NCBI GenBank assembly: GCA_018873245.2
Contig: JAEMBT020000007.1
Location: 7,037,129 to 7,101,128, forward strand
DNA length: 64,000 nucleotides
Origin: Archegozetes longisetosus
Lineage: Eukaryota; Arthropoda; Arachnida; Sarcoptiformes; Trhypochthoniidae
Direction: 5' to 3'
The position numbers and the translations under genes are program-made. The notes beneath the pieces were generated by a model that saw nothing but the letters and a program-made list of their open reading frames with translations, ran no database searches and was not told the DNA's origin. Numbering within the stretch: position 1 is the stretch's first letter; each line of letters opens with the position of its first letter. Shown here in pieces: positions 27,001 through 38,353 of this stretch.

Positions 27001-30000
27001 AATCTAGTCGCTATTCATACCAATCCAGTCACTATTCATACCAATCCAGTCACTGCTCATATCAATCCAGTCACTGCTCATACCAATCCAACCACTGCTC
27101 ATCATCATTAACAATACTCTGCATTAGCACTGTTAGATTTTGGTGTTTGTGTGTGCTATGATATCATGTTTTATAGGTTACGCATCATTGAATGATCTCA
27201 TTCTCAAGTTGTATGAGTTCGGCTGAAAAGATTTCTCTTGATCTCAATTTTTTCATGTCTCTTTCTATAACACTTTAGGTTCAATGAGCGACAGAAACGA
27301 CAAGACAGACTCGATTAGTAATAGAAAAACGACAAAAACTACAACGAATATTAACTCGACTGCATCAAACAAATCTGAGACACATTCAAAACAGGAGATG
27401 CAACAAACCGACTGTGATATACAAGGGGACCAACAATGTAGGCCAACCACTACTAAACATAGTAATAATGATAATAAGGCCAAAAATGATCCTGTTACTT
27501 CTCATACACCAACCAGTCATCATAATCAGCCCAGCCTTAACATGCAGCAAAACGATCACAATCTTGCTGATGATCCCGAACCATCCGATTCTGGAGTTAA
27601 TCACAAACAAGAGCACAATCAAACTGATAATACTGCGACTCTTAAAGTAAACAATCAAGCTAAAGTCAAGAATGATTGCTTTGCTGAGGAAAATGCCACC
27701 CGTAATGGATCAGCCAAGAAAAAAGTTCAAGTAAGATTGAAAGTTTTATCCTTTTAGATTAATTATCGTAAATTTGCAAATTTGATTTTTTCTATCTTGT
27801 GTAGGCTCTCAATAGTTCGTAACTTTATTTACAATTTATTCAAAAGCTTAGTCATTAAAAATTGCCTTTTGCATCGCTTTTATCCCAATATCCTAATTAA
27901 ATTCAAATTCAAGTTTAGTCAACAGGTCTGGGAATAGAAAGATTTAGTCACAAATGAGTTAATCACGTGAAAGTTGTTAACAGTAATTGTTTAACCTAGT
28001 TTTAAAATGGATTAATTGTACTATAGGGAGAAAGTGAGTCCTCACGAAACGATAAATTGGAGTGTCCAGTTTGTCACCTGAAACTAGAATCGCAGCACAC
28101 TTTTACAATACACATTCGACAGCATAATCCTTCAGACCATTCTCACACGTGTAGACTTTGTGGCAAGACACTCAGCTCTGCTAGTTCTTTGGACAGACAT
28201 ATGTTGATTCATTCCGGCGAAAGACCATTCAAGTGTCGTATTTGTAGTATGGCGTTTACCACTAATGGCAATATGCACAGACACATGAGAACTCATGGCA
28301 TGGAACTGAATGATGATTCTAATGCGCCCGATGGTAATAATAACAACACTAATAAACTCATTAAATCCAAAAAGAGGAAAGTTAGCGAAGACGCCCCCAA
28401 CGATGATGAGTCAAAATCTTCACCAAAGAGACGTAATTCAGATGGCGATGAGATCTCAGGCTCGAACGCGAGTCTTGGCAAAGAAGCAGAAATCTCTTGT
28501 CCAGTTTGCAAGAAGTCATTTGAGTCGAAATCTGCTCTGCACTCACATATGGAGAATCATCCAAACGATGCTATTTATTGTCGCGATTGCGGAATGATTC
28601 TGAACAATTACGCGACATATACGCAGCATCGATGCACTGCCGCCACAGTTGAAGGAACAACTAATTTATTTAACACAAACAGAATGAACTTTTCGACTGC
28701 ACCTCCAGTCGGTTTCTATGATCTCAGTTTCACTGATTTCACCTCACAAAAGTTTTCGGTCATAGCCAAGTCTTACTGCGAAGACAACCTAAGAAAAGCG
28801 AGCAGTCCTTACCATGAGTTCGAATGTGATAAATGCCACCGAGCTTTTCCATGTAGTAGTGCTCTCACTCTGCATCAGTCAACACATAATGGAGACAATT
28901 ATTGCCGCTTCTGTCACAGCCACTTCGCCACACCTGCTCTTTATTTGTCTCATCAGCTCAAGCATCGGTTCGATTATCCCTTATCGCTGACCAGCACAAT
29001 ACCACAACCGCATGGGTTCATACCTCCTACTTCGGGCTCAATGAATGGCTTGCATAATAGCTCTTATGGAGATGTGCCACAATCAGACAAGGAGGACTTT
29101 TTGGCTTTACTCGATTTGCAAAATAAAGGCTCGCAGCTCTCTTCTATTCAATCAAATTATAAGTTTGTTCGCAATGAAGAACCTTTTGATAACGCTTCTT
29201 ATTATATCCATGCTAAGCCTGTACCTCCTCGTCCCACCACTTTTCAACCCAAAGTCATCAATAATGGAACAGATAGCGAGTCGGGTAAACATGATTTGGC
29301 TGACATACAGTCAATTATATCAGTCACAAGTTCTGCTACGCCATTGATATCAAGCATACGGTCTTCACCTCCGGCTGCGTCTCCAGCGTCACCCGTACAT
29401 CTCGGTGTCAGTGGTAAGCAACCTGATTCTCCAGTGGCCGCGGACTCTGCAAATGCCAGTCCAAACACTCCTTCACTGAACAATTGTGTTAAGCCAGAAA
29501 GTGACGAGAAGCAAGCAGTTGGAGAATCAACAGATAGTAATAACGAAAAGGCCCTCTCGATTGTAGTGGAAGGAGAGGAAGAACCGCGCGAACACTACAA
29601 ATGCAACAAATGTTCGTTAATATTCAAAAGTACGAACGCGCTGAAGCGCCACAATCGCGGTCACACTCAAGGTGGCCATTCTTACGCTTGTCACCTGTGT
29701 CCCTATACAAGTCTTGACAAAAGTACATTAGTTCGTCACCTGCGAACGCACAACGGCGAGAGACCATTCCAGTGTGCAATTTGCAAGTATGCATTCACCA
29801 CTAAAGCCAATTGCGAGCGACACGTGAAGAAGCGGCATAAGAAGCTACAAAAGCAAGAGATACGAAACGCTATGCAGTACAACCCTAACATGTCCACAAC
29901 CACTCTATCCAATCTTAACCTTACTAAATCCGACTGCAACCTTTCACTTTCGCCATCAAGTGATGGATTCCCCGGCGGTTTCGATACTGTCTGTAAATAT

Positions 30001-33000
30001 TGTAACGTTGACTTCAAATTCAACCGTGTGTTACGTCATCACTTGCGATCTCTTCACAATAGCTGCAGTCGAAAGCCTTACTGTTGCACAGTTTGCAAAC
30101 TTGGATTCAGTACAAAAAATAATTGTATACGACATGTGGTCAAACAACACCCTGACATGAAAGACAAATTATCCACTGTGGTCCTGGCCAATGCCACTTT
30201 AGTTTCGCTTAGTAGCGATCATTCTGAATCTGAATCAATATATCGCGATTCGCCTGAAATATCTTCTAATCAGGCCAATGAGTCCATCAATGCATCCTCA
30301 GATAATTCACTCAATGTGTCGCTTTCTGAAACATCGACACCACAACAACACTCAAGTCTCGCTGCTTTGTGTCAAATCGCCAAAAATATCTCAGCAAATG
30401 ACAAACCTATGAATTTGGCTGTTGAGGGCAAAAGCAGTCAGGATGATGAAGACACTGACGTTGGTGGCTACGAAGACCAGCCACTCAATCTTGCGAGTCA
30501 TTCCCACGAAGAACAGCCTTTAGATTTGGCTGTTCATGCACTAGACTTGAGCTGCAAATCTTCGTATCCAAACAAAGAAAAATCGAGCGAAGACATTAAA
30601 CAGGTGAACGAAGCGGTTCGTACTGCAGCTTCGAGTTTGTTAGCATTACGTTCGATGGCGGCCAGTACTGTTTTCCCGACCAGTGGTCTTCTTGGAACAG
30701 CATCTCTGTTTCACCCTGGGATCTCATTGACTCCTCCATTACCTGCACATTCTTCTCCATCAGTTTCTATGATGTCTCCCAATTCGTGCACTTCTATGGA
30801 AGATATCTACAAAGTGAGCACTTTTCGTATATCGAAAAACCGTTTGATGCCAAGAAATGAAAGAAGTTTTACTTGTGTCTACTGTTCAGCTGGATTCACA
30901 TTGAAGTCGAATATGGAGAGACATATTAAGAGAAAACATCCAGAATTCGCTCGTCCGCCTAGAAATCGTGGAGGATCTGCAGCTGTACAACAAACTCCTC
31001 AGAGTAATACACAGAGTGCGTCACTACTTTCCAAATCAACTAATGCCACACTTTCTAGTAAGACAAGGGCTGCCTTGAGGGTTGTCTTGAGCAATAAAGT
31101 CATGGGTTCCTCAACTGGAAATCCCAACAATTCGAGGCCTTCTTCCCCTACCGAATCATTGCCGACTGACTTCACCACTAAAACCACAGAAGATAATAGT
31201 AATAATGGTGCTGATAATAGTGGAGGAGATTTGGCGAGTGTATCATCGCTGATAGATCATTCGGCTAACTCTTCGAACGCTTTAAAGCAATATTTTGATA
31301 AGCAGAATGAAGATATGGATTCGGCCGGTGGTGAAGCAGAAGGAGATGAGTTGAAAAGTGAAACAATCCGTCCAAACGAAACTCAAAGTGAGAAGTCATG
31401 GGGAAAAAGAAAAGGGAAAGATGGGAATAAGACAAACGGAGGCGTAGTGACAAAAAAACGAAGTGCCTATACTGACTCACCGAACAGTGTCTCGTGTCCA
31501 TATTGTGCTCGAAAGTTTCCCTGGACAAGTAGCTTGAGAAGACATATTCTGACTCATACCGGACTCAAGCCTTATAAGTGTCCTAAATGTCCCATTCTCT
31601 TCACTACCAAATCTAATTGTGAAAGACATCTTCTCAGGAAGCATAATGGCAGAGATAAACGTAATCCATTAGAACAACCTGTTGTCTCTCAGGACAAACA
31701 GTTCAAATGCAATATCTGTCCCAATAGCACATTCACTACACAGGGAAATCTTCGAAAACATTACTATTTGCGACATTGGACCAAAACTGGTAAAGTAAAT
31801 AATGTTTTCAAAAATAAAAAAGAAGACAAAAATGAAGAGCAAACCAATCAGACCAATACAAACATTCCAGTCGAAGACGAAGAAGAAACGGACGATCGCC
31901 TAAATTTCAAATGTTATTTGTGCGAAATGTCTTTCAATGGTCGAATTAAGTGCCTGAAACACTTGCAATCCTGCCATTCCAACGATTACGAGATTCTCCA
32001 ATCAAAGGGTGCTGTTGATAAAGTGCCCTCAACTGATGTCAAGTTGATTTTAGATAATCACAATGATGACTGTGAACCTTATGGTCAAGAAAAAGTAAGT
32101 TTGATTTTGTTTTATAGGAATGAACGGTAACCTAACTTATTCTGACCTGACCCGACCTAACCTAACCTGATCTAACCTAACCTAAATGAACCCAACCCGA
32201 CACCTAATAATCCTATAATTTCTCATTATTTCATTAGATATTCTGCGTGTTCTGTCCGCGACAATTCTTGTCAATAGAGAATCTTCGTCGTCACATGAGA
32301 GTACATCTCGGGGAACGACCCTTCAAATGTACTCTTTGCACCAAAAAGTTTTCATTGAAGAATAGCCTTTTGAGGCATCACAGAACTAATCATCCCGAGA
32401 GTGTTTTATCTGCCAGAGGAAAGGGAAAATCAAAAACAATTCCATCCGATCAATCAACTTCTGTAATCGATCAGACAGAAAGTAAGCGTCTCTTTCAGTT
32501 TTGATTATGTTTTAGTGGTTATGCTTCTCAATTAGTTCAATAGTCGACTTGAGCTCATATTAGATTAAATGATCTCATGGTGTTATTAAGCACTTGTATA
32601 TTTAGGGTATATTTAGGATATGTTTAGGATGTAGTGCCAGCACAAAACATAATTAATTCAATTGTTAATGTTTTATGCAATGATTGTTTGTTTTTCCATT
32701 ATATTTGAATCATTAGCGTAAAAGCTTTCTAAAAGAGAACAATTTATGACAAGTTAAACGTTGACATGGATTGTATTACTGAACTTAATGTGTTTTATTT
32801 ATAGGTCAAACAACCAGCAAAACAGTTAAGCCCAAAGGAAGCTGTAATTCATTACTTTATTTAATACCCAAAGACAATGTGAAACAATCAGAAGCATATG
32901 CACAAATGACAAATACCTCTTATAGCGACGTCGGAGATGGTAGTGATCTTATACAAAATTTATTGGGCATTCAAGATTCTAAAATGATTGATGAGATGCT

Positions 33001-33052
33001 CGATTCGGCCGACTCTGCAGCACGGATACTAGGAGTCAAGGATGCACTTTAG
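16062..33052 (+). CDS. RREB1: RREB1/hindsight-type C2H2 zinc-finger transcription factor
   Basis: Exons 16062-16116, 27279-27730, 28027-32094, 32238-32481, 32805-33052; all joins are GT-AG and in frame, total 5,067 nt (1,688 aa; human RREB1 is of similar size). Exon 1 encodes [10 protein letters not shown], an N-terminal RRKQ motif like those by which several zinc-finger repressors recruit NuRD. Exon 2 is a polar Ser/Thr/Asn-rich linker. Exons 3-4 carry about 19 C2H2 fingers in clusters (three from residue 182, two more, two, five, one, then six near the C-terminus), several joined by GERPF/GLKPY linkers. Around DNA 30406-30552 lie four CtBP-type motifs: KPMNLAV, QPLNLAS, QPLDLAV, ALDLS. The C-terminus is acidic. 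Expected to be a nuclear DNA-binding regulator; Drosophila hindsight/pebbled acts in epithelial morphogenesis. The first intron is 11.2 kb, against tens to hundreds of bases elsewhere. Confidence 0.9.
17445..17506. repeat. Two tandem copies of a 31-bp unit
   Basis: Units at 17445-17475 and 17476-17506 differ at three positions (core GGATGTCCTC..TTAGGTGG). Confidence 0.9.
18112..18153. repeat. CTTCTC pyrimidine microsatellite
   Basis: Run of cttctcctt units on the plus strand within the large intron. Confidence 0.9.
18892..18976. repeat. TATTGC hexamer repeat followed by ATA trinucleotide repeat
   Basis: ctattg units at 18892-18944 degenerate into ctttac, and a pure aat run follows at about 18957-18976. 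Confidence 0.88.
20130..20188. repeat. Family A palindromic element, copy A5
   Basis: In the large intron. gctataaagaggtatct on the left and gagataggactgtatagcac on the right, as in the other copies. Confidence 0.65.
21010..21085. repeat. GA dinucleotide microsatellite with impure purine tail
   Basis: A pure (GA)n tract of about 32 nt at 21010-21042, then a purine-rich tail to about 21085. Confidence 0.95.
21843..21998. repeat. Minisatellite built on AAGCTAGCT
   Basis: Irregular tandem units of about 16-20 bp with the core ccaaagctagct, decaying to ccaaacctaact and catacctagcgat. The core contains the palindrome AGCTAGCT. Confidence 0.85.
24276..24330. repeat. CTATTA/CTATTG trinucleotide-like microsatellite
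   Basis: Alternating tattac and tattgc units in the large intron, similar in kind to 18892-18944. Confidence 0.88.
26930..27106. repeat. Minisatellite with a 21-bp unit
   Basis: Unit of the form cactgctcataccaatccag; at least five recognisable units, clearest at 27005-27090, with diverged copies to the left. It ends about 170 bp before exon 2 of the RREB1-like gene. Confidence 0.88.
32128..32203. repeat. Degenerate CCTAA (TTAGG-like) tract
   Basis: In the 143-nt intron 32095-32237 of the RREB1-like gene: repeated cctaacctaa, cctgatctaa, cctaaatgaa and cccaacccgac. TTAGG is the common arthropod telomere unit. Confidence 0.8.
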
Positions 33053-33235
33053 CCTAAATTTGCTTATTTCTACTCTCTTTCCAACTCATCCTCAGGGACC
33101 ACAATCATGATTATAATGCATACATTTTCGTCCTTAAGATAGTCTTCATGCAAACTGTATAGTGTTTATATGAAACAAGTTTCCTTATAAGATAGCATTG
33201 ATATTCCTCATAAATTGCACATAGAACAACATATT

Positions 33236-33420
33236 CAATATATTAAACACATTGAAAAACATATTCAAATATATTGCAACATATTGTCAAACATTGAGAA
33301 TAATATTGAAAAACTTGTTGGTAAACTTATTCAGATATATTGACAAACATTGAAATATATTGAAAAACATTGAAATACATTGAAAACCATTGAAACGCAT
33401 TGCAAAACTAATTGGAAGAC
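33236..33420. repeat. Irregular tandem tract of CATTGAAAAA units
   Basis: More than ten units of about 10-12 bp (acattgaaaa, atattgaaaa, cattgaaacg), imperfect, in the probable 3'UTR of the RREB1-like gene. Confidence 0.85.
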
Positions 33421-34870
33421 ATTGAATAAGATATTTTGATCACTCTAAGCATCACTAACTATGCACACTCCTTCAAATATGAAACTCTATGACCAATAAC
33501 ACTAATAATATTAATGTTATTCATATCAATTGAAGTCCTAATCAAATGAATATAAATAATGAGATTTCACTTTTTGATAGTTATTTAGATAATTGAGTAA
33601 AATGTTAAGAATAATTGTGTTTCTGTTATATTTACATTATATGATAATACAATTATCTATTATTTTTACACGTTAGGAAACATGGCAAGCATTCCAATTC
33701 ATTCATAATTAATGCTTATTTACATTTCGTTTAATTATACCCTATTTCGATCATTGTTCATTTTAGTGCCTTTGCACTTATCAATCAATGATGTCCTATC
33801 ACTTTTGATACAGTCGATTGGACAAGTTTCGGTAACTTTTTCGAGATATCAACTTACTTGTCGACCATTTTTCTGTCCTATATATCAAGGCATATATTGT
33901 AAAATCTTTCTATCTTCAGCATCAAGTTAAGCCCTTTGCTAAAAAGACAAATTAATCCGGAAGAAGTTAGGGCTTATTTTTGTTCTATCTAAAAAGGACT
34001 AAACTACATGTTGAACATGGACAGATTTAGCTGTATCTATATCTCGCATTTTTGCCACACTTTTGCAATCGACTTGTACTTCTCATTTTGTATTGTATGT
34101 GCCTTTTGCAAAACTTATTTCAATTACGACCAGTTTTTTCAACGATAAAATCTAAATACATTTCTGTTAATTATATTTAATGTAATTTTGTTTTGCATTT
34201 ATTGATGATAATGGAAAGTGTTTTCCTCTTTATTTCGGAAACTGAATTTTTGTTAAATAGCTAGTCGTTAGTGACTGTATCGGTGCCTTTTGTGGCTTCT
34301 AAGCAATCATTTTTCTAAAGCACCAATAAATGGTTCAAATAAATACTTGATATATCTTTTTAATTGATGCTTCAAACACTTTGAAACATGATTTTCATTT
34401 TAAAACACTTTATGTTTCCATCAACCCATTAATGTTTGCGTTACGCTTACTACTCATCTGTTTCTCTCTATAAGTCAATTGAACTTAAAGTATGTGAAAG
34501 CTATAAATATATAATTATAATAATTTAGTATAAACTCATTGTTGAAATAAGCAATTATTTCTCGTTCAGTTATTAGAATGAAGAGTTTGAACGCTAAAGA
34601 GAAAGATTCTATAAAAGATATAAAAGCTATCATAATAATTGTCATTAAGGCATTGAACTTATTGGTTCAACTCAGACACACTTCAGTTATTTCAAGTTTA
34701 AAAGTTGAGCCCAAATTATGATTAAGTTTCAAGTTCGAGTCAAACCCTTTTTATTAAACAGAACATCAAATATATGTATACAATGAAGCCTTTTATTCAC
34801 TATTATTTATTTTGACTCGCATATAACTATTATCGTTATGAGCTGATCATTTAAGTATAGTTCTTGCATC

Positions 34871-35100
34871 ACTCAACACTTTAAAACCTAATAATTCTCG
34901 ATAGCAACTAATAGAGTTCTCGCTTTGTCAACCTCCGCTAATCACCACCAATTTTTTGCCAAATTATATTTTAGACTTGCTTGCTATATTCATTATTCTA
35001 TATGTTTGTTAATATCTGAACGTTTTATGATCTGATGGAATGCATCGCGTGACCACGCATCACTTCTGGTTGCTATCCTGGATTATCAAGTTGTAGTGTA
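34871..35100. repeat. Family B dispersed repeat, copy B2
   Basis: Blocks ctcgatagcaac, gccaaatt, gtttgttaatatctgaa, catcacttctggttgctatc and gtagtgta in the same order and orientation as B1, B3 and B4. Confidence 0.65.
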
Positions 35101-36252
35101 TGCAAATCCTCTACTTGGTTATATGGTTACCTCAACCTTATATTATAGTGTTTAAGCTGATATTTTGCAAGTAAATTTTCCTCTTTATTTTTTCATAACT
35201 GCAACTGTAAGCTACGAACGCATCGCATCTGTTTCATTGACACATATTCTGGTTTACACAATATGCTAATCTTCCATACAGTCTGTTTGCAATTTGGATA
35301 TCTCTCCTTATCATAGTGTTTCATATTTCACCACTTTGCTCGAATCAGTTAAAAATTAAGAAATTTTGCGGTTTTAATAGTCTGACTGAGAACTTAAATC
35401 TTTATGAAACGTAATCAGGAAGAGCTTAAGTAACGAGAAATTCATAAGTGATTTATGTTTGAACGACTTTTATACTTGAAATACGATCCCCTCTAATCAC
35501 GCAAGCATCAATAGGAGAGTCCAACTAAACAGCTCCTTACGTATGGGGTTTTTTATATATCCACCCTAATCATACAAACATCTAACAATCGGTTCTCGAT
35601 TGTTATGTGTTTTTACAATAGTCTCAACCAAAAGCATAAATCCAGATAAGTTTTAGTTAACCAATTAAAATTCGCTAAATTAATCACTCGTTCTTTCCTA
35701 CTTCCTATTATTTTCTTAAGTTCTTCCTCTTAAGTCTTAGCTTGAAGCCTATCTAAGTTTGCAAAAAAAGAAAGTATCAGCAAAAAAAGTTTATCTTTAG
35801 AGTGGAGGCATTCGTGGAAATATAATGTTTATTACATACAGCGTTCAATCGATAGTAAGTTAGTTACGAAACAGAGTCAACTTATCAGTGAATAGACTGT
35901 ACTCGTGAATCACACACCAAATCACATGACTACATTAAATCTATCAAACTCTTAGGCAACAATCTGTTATTTGTTTAATTGCAACAATTAGTCTAAAATT
36001 GTCAAATCTACCAATTTGTTTAGTCAATTATTTGTCACTTATTAAATGTGAAGTCTTTTCAATATATTTCTACATATTATCTCAATTGAACGTAATTCAA
36101 ATAATTGCTCTCAGTTTTGATCACTTTTTCAGATCAAATCAACAGATAATGAGATCATTGAACGAATTGAAATCTATTTTGAATTATTTAAAATTATTAT
36201 AAATTATTATAAACTATAAATCAAGCGAAATATCAATAATTATTTAATAAGA

Positions 36253-37655
<1,403 letters not shown>

Positions 37656-38353
37656 GATTTCTCTCACTTTTTCATTATTTTTAATCTTATTTATAAAAAG
37701 ATTTGACTTGAAATCAAATTTATATTGTTTCAAAGCATTTATTTTATTAAAATGGACTTCTAGTCATCAGTCATTATGCAAAAAGCCTTTATTCAAATGA
37801 TTATAAAAGAGTTATAAATAAAGATTATTGTTGAAACAAAATCAGGCGTTTATCTATATTAAATTATATTATTTATAACTATTCAAAAGTGTATTATTTG
37901 ATTTGTTTTTCTCCCATTCGTCAAAAGTAGACTACATTAGCGATAGTTTAAATGCGAAGATTGAACCAAAATTATATGAAAACAAATGGCCCAAAACTAA
38001 ACCAACCTTAAGATCTTTTATTCACACAATTATAGATTATTGAACTTAACATAGGAGTCATTTATATACCGGTAGTTCAATGCTGTCATGAATTTTGAAT
38101 ATCAAGTTTGTTTATGATGGCAGATTGTGTAAAACCGCTGAACCAAAACCGAAAACTTAGAATTTTCTACTAAGTTTAAAATCTAGTATTCAAGTCTATG
38201 CGATGAAATCTATAGTAAAGGTGTCGCAACTCACAACATCATTTTCTATCACATAAACTTTTTCAATCGAGTAATGAAGTTTTTCAATCAGCTAAGTTAA
38301 TAGAAACTCTTTTCAATTGAAATGTTTAACAGTTGTCCAGTATTGAGTCAAAA

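Larger units (their letters stand above)
16117..27278 (+). other. 11.2-kb first intron of the RREB1-like gene
   Basis: The donor gtaagag follows the RRKQ exon and the acceptor cactttag precedes exon 2. The many ORFs of 60-115 codons inside show no domain and overlap each other in different frames. Contents that can be named are several microsatellites and minisatellites (listed separately), one family A element, and stretches less AT-rich than the rest of the window (for example 16945-17260 and 18600-18790). Long first introns of developmental transcription factors often hold enhancers; that is inference here. Confidence 0.75.
33053..36252. other. 3'UTR and intergenic region, no gene seen
   Basis: Begins with the RREB1-like 3'UTR. 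Contains a cattgaaaa tandem tract (33236-33420) and one family B repeat (about 34871-35100). No coding exon found. Confidence 0.5.

Noticed and set aside
26930..27106. CRISPR-like array
   Set aside because: The units are contiguous tandem copies without unique spacers and the genome is eukaryotic; this is a minisatellite.
27284..27763. ORF starting at ATG 27284 as the start of the RREB1-like protein
   Set aside because: The frame joins exactly, through a good acceptor at 27277, to the 16062-16116 exon that carries the RRKQ motif; the ATG may still serve as an alternative start.
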